Positions 7,028 through 13,846 of a DNA stretch of 64,000 nucleotides are shown one piece after another (position 1 is the stretch's first letter; the number at the start of each line of letters is the position of its first letter). Location of the stretch: the NCBI RefSeq assembly GCF_024160875.1, contig NZ_JAIULA010000010.1:26560-90559 (forward strand), read 5' to 3'. This stretch comes from Ligilactobacillus ubinensis. Its GTDB lineage: Bacteria > Bacillota > Bacilli > Lactobacillales > Lactobacillaceae. The position numbers and the translations under genes were made by a program. The notes beneath the pieces are model-generated. The model was not told where the DNA came from and did not search any database. It was given only the letters and a program-made list of their open reading frames with translations.

Positions 7028-7185
7028 TCTTCCTCCTCATCTGGATATGGCTTCATCATCAATCTAATTGTGATTAGTGCTAAGCCAATTCCTAACAAAA
7101 TAGTGCTCATATAGTTGTGATTAGTGAACATCATCCAAGCCACTGAAAAGCCGATGATGAACGTTGCTGTTAAGTTAGCTTTCAT
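7024..7185 (-). CDS. Small membrane protein, 53 aa
   Basis: An ATG at 7185 with GGAGGAATTGGA upstream opens a 53-codon frame. The product has two short hydrophobic segments (FIIGFSVAWMMF and TILLGIGLALITI) and an acidic end YPDEEEE. Its stop overlaps the next start (ATGA) and its start overlaps the upstream gene by 4 bp. It is probably a two-helix membrane protein of unknown role. Confidence 0.6.
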   Translation of the reverse strand: MKANLTATFIIGFSVAWMMFTNHNYMSTILLGIGLALITIRLMMKPYPDEEEE

Positions 7186-7367
7186 TCCAATTCCTCCAAT
7201 GCTGCAAATATTTTGTTACCATCTTCAAACAAAAATTCGCTGTAAATATCTCCTAAAGTTGAAAGTTGTTCCACAGTAAATTCTCTGAATATGTTTTTTT
7301 CAGTATCATATCGAGACTTTGCCTTAATTAATTTTGTTAATCTGTCATCTAATATCGTTATTTCCAT
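7182..7367 (-). CDS. Small phage protein, 61 aa
   Basis: A 61-residue protein, MEITILDDRLTKLIKAKSRY onward, ending in an acidic helix FAALEELE. GGGAGGTAAAAACC precedes the ATG. It is the first of three coupled small genes upstream of bet. No domain is recognised. Confidence 0.6.
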   Translation of the reverse strand: MEITILDDRLTKLIKAKSRYDTEKNIFREFTVEQLSTLGDIYSEFLFEDGNKIFAALEELE

Positions 7368-7382
7368 GGTTTTTACCTCCCA

Positions 7383-7607
7383 CTACAATCTTGCTAACAC
7401 TTTAAATCTGTTCTGTGACTTCCATATCAGAAATTCCTGAAGTATTTCTTCATCAATCCATACTTCTTTGTTTGAAGGCCTGATAATTGCATCTCTGTAT
7501 TCAGATTCGAGTATTTCTTTTGTGAAAGCTTGATATTTGCTTTCTTTGTAGCCATACTTACGTTTAAATTCATCTTTTGACAGCCACGCTCTTACCATAT
7601 TCATCAC
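7383..7607 (-). CDS. Small DNA-binding-like phage protein (excisionase-like shape)
   Basis: A 74-residue protein with WLSKDEFKRKYGYKESKYQ near the start and KEVWIDEEILQEFLIWK later. This order, a helix-turn-helix followed by a strand-like segment ending in a conserved Trp, resembles small excisionase/DUF771-like proteins of lactobacillus phages. The start overlaps the stop of the upstream regulator by 4 bp. DNA binding is inferred from this resemblance only. Confidence 0.55.
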   Translation of the reverse strand: MMNMVRAWLSKDEFKRKYGYKESKYQAFTKEILESEYRDAIIRPSNKEVWIDEEILQEFLIWKSQNRFKVLARL

Positions 7608-8107
7608 TCCTCGTTTTGTTTATTTACTTCTTGTAAAATATCGTATGGATCCATTTGAGCTTCTTCACATGCTTTAAAAAATGAAAGCATTTCAACTGCC
7701 ATCTCTTCGGCAAATTCCTTTAAATATCGTTCCGTAACCTCGTTTTGTGACATTGTTCTTTTTTGATATGGAATCATAAATATTTTGTACGCTTTGTCAT
7801 CCAATTGTTGACGTTCAAGTTCTTCGTTATCTCTCAATTCTCGAATTAAAAAGCTATCTTCTGGATGGCTTAAATCTTTAGTAGTGCGTTCTAGCAACGT
7901 TCCAAAATATTCTGCTGCTGCATGGTTACCAAAATGCACATCATGCAAAACATCTTGCATTTCTTTAGCTTTTTGAACTGATATATGCCTATATGCAGTT
8001 TTGTAATTTGATACTGCTTGACCAGACAGATGGATCATTCTGCCTAATTCGGTGGGTGTTAAATCTAGTCTTTTCATGGCTTTTCCTAAGGTTATTGATA
8101 AATTCAT
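7604..8107 (-). CDS. Phage regulator with N-terminal Cro-like helix-turn-helix
   Basis: A 167-residue protein. Residues 1-40 (KAMKRLDLTPTELGRMIHLS then GQAVSNYKTAYRHI) fit a Cro/CI-type helix-turn-helix. The rest is helical and charged, with no family I can name. AAGGAGAGAAGTT lies before the ATG. It heads the cluster leading to bet and follows the candidate RNA at 8165-8491, which is transcribed the other way. It may regulate early transcription. Confidence 0.6.
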   Translation of the reverse strand: MNLSITLGKAMKRLDLTPTELGRMIHLSGQAVSNYKTAYRHISVQKAKEMQDVLHDVHFGNHAAAEYFGTLLERTTKDLSHPEDSFLIRELRDNEELERQQLDDKAYKIFMIPYQKRTMSQNEVTERYLKEFAEEMAVEMLSFFKACEEAQMDPYDILQEVNKQNEE

Positions 8108-8152
8108 AGTAACTTCTCTCCTTTAAACATTCCTTTTAAAAGAATATTTCGA

Positions 8153-8158
8153 TATAAT
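8153..8158 (+). promoter_or_regulatory. -10 box of the 8.2-kb candidate RNA
   Basis: A perfect TATAAT lies here within an AT-rich stretch, about 7 bp before the proposed RNA start. The -35 region at 8130-8135 is weak (TTCCTT). Confidence 0.5.
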
Positions 8159-8164
8159 ATTTTT

Positions 8165-8491
8165 GAGTTTAAATTGTGAAAGGGGCTGATAGGCTTTGGA
8201 AACATTTTTGATCTCAACTGTGCCTCAATAGAGTTTGATATTTACCTATGTGCGTTCTCTTTCCACACCGTAGCTGACCAGCAGCATTAAAATGGAATTA
8301 ACCATGGATGGGTCTGAAATTCCCTAACCGGAACGGAAGAAATGTTTGGGGTTGATGAAAGAAATATGTTCTCTATTTTTAATTGCAGTGTTGGGTGCGA
8401 TACCAACAAAGTATTAAAGGTAAGCTAGCGATTACCGTAGGCTTTTAAAATTTCGCAGCTTGTTCAAGCGCTAGATTGGGCAAGCTTTTTT
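8165..8491 (+). ncRNA. Candidate structured phage RNA, about 325 nt
   Basis: This interval has no good reading frame but has a TATAAT box in front and a clear terminator behind: GCTTGTTC pairs with GGGCAAGC, then six T at 8486-8491. Inside are several hairpins, including CTATG/CGTAG, GCTG/CAGC, GTTGG/CCAAC and GGTAA/TTACC. A segment near the 5' end (AAATTGTGAAAG) pairs with one near the 3' end (CTTTTAAAATTT) at 11 of 12 positions, closing the whole domain. It points against the early operon. I compared it by eye with tmRNA and RNase P and saw no match; 6S RNA could not be judged. The family is unknown to me. Confidence 0.55.
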
Positions 8492-8678
8492 ATTTGAATA
8501 ATCTATTAACATTGAAATCTTTATATTTTTCCTTTATTCTCTTTAACAATTCAAAACTCGGATTTACAAAATCGTTCTCCAACTTTACGTAATGTGAATA
8601 TGATATTTGCAAAACATCTGCCATTTCCTGCTGTTTTAGACCTTTTTTCTTCCTAAATTCTTTAAGATATGAATTGAT
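8490..8678 (-). CDS. Xre-type helix-turn-helix protein without a standard start codon
   Basis: The frame encodes a compact Xre domain: LKEFRKKKGLKQQEMADVLQ, then ISYSHYVKLENDFVNPSFEL and a basic end. No ATG, GTG or TTG is available. A stop lies three codons before an ATC at 8678, which is preceded by AAGGTGAGG at suitable spacing. Reading ATC as the start gives 62 residues. Either ATC is used, as in a few known genes, or a G-to-C change killed the start. The stop overlaps the T run of the opposing RNA's terminator. A palindrome (8700-8723) lies just upstream and may be its operator. Confidence 0.5.
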   Translation of the reverse strand: MNSYLKEFRKKKGLKQQEMADVLQISYSHYVKLENDFVNPSFELLKRIKEKYKDFNVNRLFK

Positions 8679-8699
8679 ATATCCTCACCTTCTTAATTG

Positions 8700-8730
8700 C
8701 GTGTATGATGTCAGCCATACACGGGTTTTT
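8700..8730 (+). other. Palindrome upstream of the Xre gene
   Basis: CGTGTATG and CATACACG form an 8-bp inverted repeat, followed by GGTTTTT on the rightward strand. It could be an operator for the adjacent leftward Xre gene, or a weak rightward terminator. Confidence 0.4.
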
Positions 8731-8777
8731 CCTGTAGAATAAAATTAGAAACTTAGTTAAAATGTTCCTCCTGTACT

Positions 8778-8806
8778 TTGAAAACTTGATATTTAAATGA
8801 TATTCT
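8778..8806 (+). promoter_or_regulatory. Promoter for the 8.85-kb gene
   Basis: TTGAAA, a 17-bp spacer and TATTCT lie 45 bp before the start codon. Confidence 0.5.
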
Positions 8807-8850
8807 CTAGTTACTGACACATTTGCCTAGTAATTGAAAGGAGAATAATA

Positions 8851-9243
8851 ATGACAAACTATCGAAAATTGTTTCTAACTTGGATTCAATCAATGCAACA
8901 AATTACTGAATTAGATACTCCAGAAATAGCAGAGAACTCTGAATTAAAACTAGTTGTTGTAACATCTGCCGGAATTTTTGAAGGAAAAATTCATCTTCCA
9001 GAAGAAAATAAATTTCAAGAAGATTTAATAGGTTCTTCATGGCTAGAATATGTTAAGCAAGACAATGTGCATGAGGCACTTCTTTCCAATCACGATGATC
9101 TTCAATTAAATTCGATATGGCTTTCGGATGTAACTGAATTGAACACAAAAACTACATTCCAACGCCTTGTGATTTTTGTTGAAGAAGTTGTAGCTGTAAC
9201 ACTCTCTGGAAATCTAAATTTGAATACTGACGATCAAAAGTAA
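8851..9243 (+). CDS. Unknown protein, opposite to the early operon
   Basis: A 130-residue acidic protein I do not recognise. The second half reads as alternating beta strands (LKLVVVTSAGIFEGKI, SIWLSDVTEL, FQRLVIFVEEVVAVTLSG), compatible with a small Sm-like barrel; that is a guess from pattern. GAAAGGAGAATAAT precedes the ATG. It has its own promoter and a strong terminator, and faces against its neighbours like a cargo gene. Its 3' end overlaps the small leftward gene 9152-9331 by 92 bp. Confidence 0.6.
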   Translation: MTNYRKLFLTWIQSMQQITELDTPEIAENSELKLVVVTSAGIFEGKIHLPEENKFQEDLIGSSWLEYVKQDNVHEALLSNHDDLQLNSIWLSDVTELNTKTTFQRLVIFVEEVVAVTLSGNLNLNTDDQK

Positions 9244-9331
9244 TTGTTTTCAATTCGTGTTCCTCGCTACCACTAATAGCTTGGAGCACGTTTTTTATTT
9301 CTTCCGTGTCGCCTTCGATTGTTAATTTCAT
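9152..9331 (-). CDS. Small phage protein, 59 aa
   Basis: An ATG at 9331 with AAAGGAGTGATTAC upstream opens a 59-codon frame starting MKLTIEGDTEEIKNVLQAIS. This kind of N-terminus (MKLTIEG followed by an amphipathic helix and a GS-rich turn) recurs in lactobacillus phage early regions in my memory. The C-terminal half is antisense to the end of the rightward gene and may have been replaced when that gene inserted. Function unknown. Confidence 0.55.
   Translation of the reverse strand: MKLTIEGDTEEIKNVLQAISGSEEHELKTITFDRQYSNLDFQRVLQLQLLQQKSQGVGM
9256..9296 (+). terminator. Terminator after the 8.85-kb gene
   Basis: CGTGTTCC pairs with GGAGCACG (one G-T pair), and an inner GCTA/TAGC pairs too; six T follow. 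It lies inside the opposing 59-residue gene. Confidence 0.8.
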
Positions 9332-9335
9332 GTAA

Positions 9336-10037
9336 TCACTCCTTTACGTTTTCTTTAATGAACTCTCTGCCTTTATCAGTCCACATTTGCGAATTACGTC
9401 TGCTACTCATATCCTTATATCCTCTTCCTTGATAAGGAAAATATAAGTGCCACAGTCCTTTTTGAAAGTAGATAATCCGTTTCTTGTTTAGTTCTTTGTT
9501 CAATAATCTTGCAGATGTGAGCCCACAGTATTCAGCTACTTCTTCCGTGGTGTATAACACGTTTATTGGTTTACTTTGTTTCAAAACTTCTTTTTCAAAA
9601 TCTGGTTGTGTAAGCTGTGCTTTAAGCTTCTCGTTTTCGTCAACTTTTTCCACAAGTTGATGTAATGCTTCTGCATAAGTTCTTGGCAATGAAACTTGAT
9701 TACGATTTTTGATTTCATCTGCCATGCGATTAAACTGTGCGATATATTGAAGCTTGAATTGTGTCGCCTTACGCCCGTTGAATCCCATGACCAACAATGT
9801 GAAACCATCTTTATTCATGTAGTACATTGGATAACTTCGAGAATTATTTTTGACGGTGTATCTATCTTCCAGAAACATTGATATATCAACAGAGCTCACT
9901 TTTGAGCTTTCTAAAATAAGATTCCTAACATCTCGAACAATATTTTTATGTTCTTTTCCAAATGTCTTTGCGACATCTAAACTCGTTGTGACTGGTTGGT
10001 CGTTTTTTACTATTACTAGACTTTCCACGTTATCCAT
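9336..10037 (-). CDS. Rha-family phage antirepressor
   Basis: A 233-residue regulator. Residues 1-110 fit the Rha domain: TSLDVAKTFGKEHKNIVRDV, then SYPMYYMNKDGFTLLVMGFN and GRKATQFKLQYIAQFNRM. A helical linker follows, then a C-terminal domain with YTTEEVAEYCGLTSARLLNK that resembles an antirepressor C-terminal DNA-binding region. It is the first gene after cro, and a copy of the cI/cro operator lies 15 bp before its start. Such proteins usually counter the repressor during induction. Confidence 0.85.
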   Translation of the reverse strand: MDNVESLVIVKNDQPVTTSLDVAKTFGKEHKNIVRDVRNLILESSKVSSVDISMFLEDRYTVKNNSRSYPMYYMNKDGFTLLVMGFNGRKATQFKLQYIAQFNRMADEIKNRNQVSLPRTYAEALHQLVEKVDENEKLKAQLTQPDFEKEVLKQSKPINVLYTTEEVAEYCGLTSARLLNKELNKKRIIYFQKGLWHLYFPYQGRGYKDMSSRRNSQMWTDKGREFIKENVKE

Positions 10038-10051
10038 CTCCTTTATGTTTA

Positions 10052-10064
10052 CTACTTATAGTAG
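10052..10064. promoter_or_regulatory. CI/Cro operator copy between cro and the antirepressor
   Basis: CTACTTATAGTAG matches the palindrome of the main switch at 10276-10384 with one change. It lies over the end of cro, 15 bp before the antirepressor start. Confidence 0.65.
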
Positions 10065-10255
10065 CAAAAAGCTGTACTAAAAATAACCTCTTTAGGTACT
10101 CCAAAATAGTCCTCTATCTTTTGCATAACTTGTGGTGACGGAGTACGGTATCCGTTCTCGTAAGCAGTTATACTTTTGGGGCTAATTTGTAGGCTTTCTG
10201 CCAATTTCTTTTGTGTTAGATTATGATTCTTACGTAACTTAGCTAATTCACTCAT
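10052..10255 (-). CDS. Cro-like repressor
   Basis: A 67-residue Xre-type protein. The helix-turn-helix reads LAKLRKNHNLTQKKLAESLQ followed by ISPKSITAYENGYRTPSPQV. A longer frame starts 12 codons earlier, but AGAGGTGAGTTT sits just before the ATG at 10255, which is therefore chosen. It is divergent from cI across a region with four copies of a 13-bp palindrome. Another copy overlaps its own last codons. It would repress cI and tune the early operon on induction. Confidence 0.85.
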   Translation of the reverse strand: MSELAKLRKNHNLTQKKLAESLQISPKSITAYENGYRTPSPQVMQKIEDYFGVPKEVIFSTAFCYYK

Positions 10256-10275
10256 AAACTCACCTCTTTTCAACA

Positions 10276-10384
10276 CTACTTTTAGTAGCAATTTACATTT
10301 ATTATAATATACTACTAAAAGTAGTTAGTCAATACTTTTTTGCTACTTTTTGTAGTTTTTATCAAAAAAATCTACTTTTAGTAG
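10276..10384. promoter_or_regulatory. CI/Cro operator array of the lysogeny switch
   Basis: Four 13-bp palindromes lie between cro and cI: 10276-10288 (CTACTTTTAGTAG), 10312-10324 (CTACTAAAAGTAG), 10343-10355 (CTACTTTTTGTAG) and 10372-10384 (CTACTTTTAGTAG). Starts are 36, 31 and 29 bp apart. A leftward or rightward -10-like TATAAT lies at about 10303-10308. They are the obvious targets of the two Xre proteins that flank them. Confidence 0.85.
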
Positions 10385-10419
10385 TATTATCATATTATAT
10401 TAAGAAAGGATGCTACTAT

Positions 10420-10776
10420 ATGTTCTCACAAAAATTAAAGGAATTAAGACTTAACAAAAATTATACACAAGAATATGTAGGCAAAATATTGCACGTTTCT
10501 TATAAAACAGTAGGTGCTTGGGAACGTGGGACTAGGCAACCAACTGTTGAAGCGATACAAGGCATTTCAAAACTATTTGGTGTTTCAACAGATTATCTTC
10601 TTGATAGAGAAAATAAAACATCAAATAATTCAGATGAAAAGGATCTAAAAGACTTCCTAGACCAAAATCTTGAAAAAGGTATGACTTATGCGGATAAGGA
10701 ACTTACAGAAGAAGACAAAGAACGACTAAAAATTGCCTTAACACAAGTTTTCTGGAAGTATCATAAAAAAGATTAA
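10420..10776 (+). CDS. CI-like lysogeny repressor
   Basis: A 118-residue repressor. The N-terminal 60 residues form an Xre helix-turn-helix (LKELRLNKNYTQEYVGKILH, VSYKTVGAWERGTRQPTVEA). The C-terminal half is acidic and helical, with no S24 peptidase domain. Repressors of this short kind are usually inactivated by a partner ImmA/IrrE protease rather than by self-cleavage, and such a protease is encoded 12 bp downstream. The start follows AAGAAAGGATGCTACTAT. It would hold the prophage silent through the operators at 10276-10384. Confidence 0.85.
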   Translation: MFSQKLKELRLNKNYTQEYVGKILHVSYKTVGAWERGTRQPTVEAIQGISKLFGVSTDYLLDRENKTSNNSDEKDLKDFLDQNLEKGMTYADKELTEEDKERLKIALTQVFWKYHKKD

Positions 10777-10788
10777 AGGTGTGTTGCT

Positions 10789-11190
10789 ATGGGGAAATAC
10801 GAGAATGAAGCAGTTGTTTTAGCTAGGGAATATAATACGAGTAATCCATTTTGTATTTGCAAAAACATGGGGATTCCAATTGAATACATCAATGTTGATA
10901 ATCCACTTGGAGATACTATCTATTTAGACAGCTCCCCTGTTATTCTTTTATCCAATACAATAGAGGAAGAATCTAAAAAATACGTTGTATGCGCGCATGA
11001 ACTAGGTCATGTCGTGCTGCACAATGGTATACAAAATTATTATTTGTTGAACAGAACTACTAAAAGGAAGATGGAATCGGAAGCTGATAGGTTCGCGAAT
11101 GGATTGTTAGAGAAGTTCTCTATCGACGAATTTGGCGTTTCGTATGATTATTTTATTAATGGAGATTCATATAAAGGAAAAGGCGTGTAG
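10789..11190 (+). CDS. ImmA/IrrE-family metalloprotease
   Basis: A 133-residue zinc protease. The motif AHELGHVVLHN (H70, E71, H74) is the HExxH metal site, and ESEAD at about 96-100 supplies the third ligand region. In the ICEBs1 model ImmA cleaves its repressor ImmR after DNA damage. The gene lies directly after the short cI, so the same pairing is likely here. Length and motifs fit the family well. Confidence 0.9.
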   Translation: MGKYENEAVVLAREYNTSNPFCICKNMGIPIEYINVDNPLGDTIYLDSSPVILLSNTIEEESKKYVVCAHELGHVVLHNGIQNYYLLNRTTKRKMESEADRFANGLLEKFSIDEFGVSYDYFINGDSYKGKGV

Positions 11191-11194
11191 TAAT

Positions 11195-12217
11195 TTGGAC
11201 TTAATAAAAAAATTGCTGGGTTGGATACTAGTGACAATTAACTCTTTTTTTATAATGTTTCTTATGCTAACGGCAATATTAGAAACCCCTTTTGCTATAA
11301 TTTTAGTCATTTTATTTATCCCTTTTTTGGTTATCGGGTTTAAGTTAGTTAACAAAAATCCTTTAGCCCCCTTTTTAAATAAATTACATAAATTCTATTC
11401 TTTAATTAAAAAGGGGTTTAACGAAGAAAAGGAAAAAGCATTAATTAAAGAAAATGCTGAATTGAATGATTTAAAAAGAGAACTTGAAGTTAAAAAAAGA
11501 AAAGCATTAAATAGTTTTACTAATTGGGAAAGAGAAAAAGATATTCAACGTATATTATTATTGCTAAAGATACGACAACATATACTTTTGTTAGAAGAAA
11601 TTAGCAATTCGATTTCTACTAACAAAAAAATATACTATGTTGAAATGTTGGATTCAGCAATTAACGAAAAAGAAAAAATACTAAAAAATAGAAAAAATGA
11701 TTTGGTAAAAGTAAACAACTCCATAGATAAACTAAACGAAGAACTAGATACTGTCTCTTCTAAATATAAGAAAAGGAAGCAATACTTCACAGTTATTGGA
11801 GAAATAATTTATGACCGTGAAATTTCAATGCTTGATTCCATAGATGGCATAGAATTCGAAAAATATATAGCTTATCTTTTCAAGTATTTAGGATACACTA
11901 ATATAATAAGAACTCAAGACACCAACGACCAAGGACTAGATGTTATTGCTGAAAAAAACGGCGAAAAAGTAGGAATTCAATGTAAATTATATTCATCACC
12001 CGTTGGAAATTTCGCAGTACAGCAAGTGATAGCTGGTAAAACATTTTATAAGCTTGATAAAGCAATGGTAATAACGAACAATTTCTTTACAGATAGTGCT
12101 ATGAAACTTGCGTTTGGTACAGATGTTATCCTAATGGATAAAGGCAAATTAAATAAGCTTATTCACGAAATTGCATGCTCAGGAGAATATTTACCATATA
12201 ATAATGATTGTCATTAG
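11195..12217 (+). CDS. Membrane-anchored Mrr-like restriction endonuclease
   Basis: Starting at TTG 11195 gives 340 residues. Upstream in-frame starts would lie inside the protease gene. Two membrane helices (about 10-51) are followed by a long charged coiled coil (about 79-197). A C-terminal nuclease domain of the Mrr/restriction endonuclease type comes last. Its PD-(D/E)XK core is visible as DQGLDVIAEKNGEKVGIQCK, with D249, Q262 and K264. It would cleave DNA near the membrane, a plausible prophage defence against incoming phage. It follows ImmA directly and may share its transcript. Confidence 0.8.
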   Translation: MDLIKKLLGWILVTINSFFIMFLMLTAILETPFAIILVILFIPFLVIGFKLVNKNPLAPFLNKLHKFYSLIKKGFNEEKEKALIKENAELNDLKRELEVKKRKALNSFTNWEREKDIQRILLLLKIRQHILLLEEISNSISTNKKIYYVEMLDSAINEKEKILKNRKNDLVKVNNSIDKLNEELDTVSSKYKKRKQYFTVIGEIIYDREISMLDSIDGIEFEKYIAYLFKYLGYTNIIRTQDTNDQGLDVIAEKNGEKVGIQCKLYSSPVGNFAVQQVIAGKTFYKLDKAMVITNNFFTDSAMKLAFGTDVILMDKGKLNKLIHEIACSGEYLPYNNDCH

Positions 12218-12279
12218 CTATTAATAGTTTGATTGAAAAATAGATTTGTATGGGGATTACATGGAGGGATTCTTAAACC

Positions 12280-12360
12280 ATTGACATAAAAATATCTGCC
12301 ACGAAAGCTCTTTTAACTGTCGCTGGATTATCAATAACAATAATTGGACTACTGAATTAA
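12280..12360 (+). pseudogene. Remnant of a small membrane peptide
   Basis: The frame ending at the stop 12358-12360 reads ISATKALLTVAGLSITIIGL, a hydrophobic peptide, but has no ATG, GTG or TTG after the preceding stop. GGAGG lies 12 bp before an ATT codon at 12280. It looks like the remains of one of the tiny membrane ORFs often seen in lactobacillus lysogeny modules. An ATT start cannot be excluded. Confidence 0.3.
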
Positions 12361-12401
12361 ATTTCTATAATATTTTTTGAAATATTTGGTATAATTAACG
12401 T

Positions 12402-12492
12402 ATGGGCAGGTCAAACTGTCGACCTATTAAGGTCTCAAATCAGATGTGCTTCCATAGGCGAGCGTTATACTATTATGTATAACGCTCTTTTT
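12402..12492 (+). ncRNA. Candidate small RNA before the zinc-ribbon membrane gene
   Basis: An extended -10 promoter (TGGTATAAT, ending 12395) is followed by a hairpin AGGTC/GACCT at 12408-12425. A possible outer helix TATGG/CCATA follows, then a perfect 11-bp terminator hairpin GAGCGTTATAC/GTATAACGCTC with five T ending at 12492. No reading frame fits in it. The next gene has its own ribosome site 10 bp further on. This is either a stand-alone small RNA or an attenuator leader. Its overall order (hairpin, then terminator, then gene) recalls the two RNAs before the Abi genes. Confidence 0.5.
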
Positions 12493-12513
12493 ATATCTAA
12501 GGAGGGATTAGTT

Positions 12514-13143
12514 ATGGAAGAAAAGAAAGAACCTAAGTTTTGGAAAGGCGATCCTGTTGGTGGATTCGCTAGTGGGCTAATGGCTGGCATTGTTGCTGGA
12601 ATAATCAATATTTTATTTCTTCATTGGTGGCATATAGGGATTATTGTGTTTATAGGTGTTTGGTTGTTCCAAGGTACGCAACCGCAATTTAAAGAACGTG
12701 CTGATAAAAGAGACAAAGAAAACGCTAAGTATAAAGAAGCAGAAGAATTTGTTCAGAATTTACCCGATCGCACAAAACATATTGGTGGGGTTCCTATCGA
12801 CGGTACTTTCAAACCTATTCAAAAAGAAAAACGTGTTCGTAAGCCTTTAGGTGCATTGGTTTGCCCACATTGTAAGTCTGCAAACATTCAAGTAATTGAA
12901 CGAGAAATAAACACAAAAACTAAAAGAACAACATCTGTTGATTTGAACCCACTTCACCCTTTAACGGTTTTTGATCACCACGAAAAAAAGATTAAAAAGA
13001 AAAAATTTTCTGGTAAAAAAGCACTTCTAGCTGCTTCAACTGCAGGTTTCACAGCTATTACACCTGGCATAGGATTGAGGACTAAAAATAAACAAACCAA
13101 ATATCAGTGCCGAGATTGTGGCAAAGTATGGGTTGGTAAATAA
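12514..13143 (+). CDS. Membrane protein with C-terminal zinc ribbon
   Basis: A 209-residue protein. The ATG at 12514 has TAAGGAGGGATTAGTT in front and is preferred over an earlier ATG inside the terminator. One or two membrane helices lie at about 17-52 (GGFASGLMAGIVAGIINILF and WWHIGIIVFIGVWLFQG). A basic cytosolic part follows, and then a split zinc ribbon with CPHC and CRDCGKVW. Similar proteins occur near lysogeny genes of lactobacillus phages, but the function is unknown; superinfection exclusion is a possibility only. Confidence 0.7.
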   Translation: MEEKKEPKFWKGDPVGGFASGLMAGIVAGIINILFLHWWHIGIIVFIGVWLFQGTQPQFKERADKRDKENAKYKEAEEFVQNLPDRTKHIGGVPIDGTFKPIQKEKRVRKPLGALVCPHCKSANIQVIEREINTKTKRTTSVDLNPLHPLTVFDHHEKKIKKKKFSGKKALLAASTAGFTAITPGIGLRTKNKQTKYQCRDCGKVWVGK

Positions 13144-13201
13144 TTTTTGTCCAAATACTGATGACTTTAAAAGCTGAATACTAGGTTCGGGGGAACTATT
13201 T

Positions 13202-13774
13202 ATGAAAAAATTGTATTTATTTTTAAGTGTGCTTTGTGCACTGACATTATCGGGTTGTGCCAACACTTCTAGCTCTAATAATTCTAATTCTTCAGCTAAG
13301 AGTACTTCAAAGGTTGTTAAAGCTAATAAGACCACCAAGAAAGAAAAAGCAAAAAAGGAATCTATTAAAAAGGCAGAATCGGAAAGCAGAGCCGCCGCTA
13401 TATCTGAAAGTGAATCAATTGCAGATTCAGAATCAGTTGCTTCTAGTATTGCAGAATCATCTTCTATTGCTGCTTCAATTTCTAATTCTCAATCTGTTGC
13501 TGAGTCAATAGCAGCGTCTAGCAGTTATGCAGCATCTTCTTCGAGAGTAGCGGCGGCTGCAAGTAGTAAAGCTGCAGTTTCAAAAGCAACTACAACTACA
13601 AACTCGGGAGATGATCTCTATACTGGAACATCTGGTAAAATTATCGGAAACTCGCAATCCCATATTTATCATGTTCCTGGTCAAGCTGGATACCACATGA
13701 ATTCGGCCAATGCTGTCTATTTCAGTACAGAGGCGGAAGCACAAGCGGCCGGGTACAGAAAATCATTGCGATAA
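13202..13774 (+). CDS. Ser-rich lipoprotein with C-terminal sunset-like domain
   Basis: A 190-residue lipoprotein. The signal peptide ends in LSGC (Cys about 19). Residues 20-135 are low-complexity Ser/Ala/Lys/Glu with repeated SES and SIA units, probably an extended cell-wall spacer. The end is a compact domain GKIIGNSQSHIYHVPGQAGY followed by NSANAVYFSTEAEAQAAGYR. This matches the small 'sunset'/Ada-like domain often attached to secreted nucleases, here without a nuclease. It could act at the surface of the lysogen, for example in exclusion. That role is not shown. Confidence 0.75.
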   Translation: MKKLYLFLSVLCALTLSGCANTSSSNNSNSSAKSTSKVVKANKTTKKEKAKKESIKKAESESRAAAISESESIADSESVASSIAESSSIAASISNSQSVAESIAASSSYAASSSRVAAAASSKAAVSKATTTTNSGDDLYTGTSGKIIGNSQSHIYHVPGQAGYHMNSANAVYFSTEAEAQAAGYRKSLR

Positions 13775-13846
13775 ACAAAACAGTTTATTGCCCTTCCAAG
13801 GACAACTACATAGCTTAAAAAACTAAAAATTAGAGGATTGATGCTT

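Noticed and set aside
8165..8491. tmRNA, RNase P RNA or 6S RNA as identity of the candidate RNA
   Set aside because: The conserved ends of tmRNA and the P4 core of RNase P are not visible; 6S cannot be excluded without a model but is unlikely inside a prophage.
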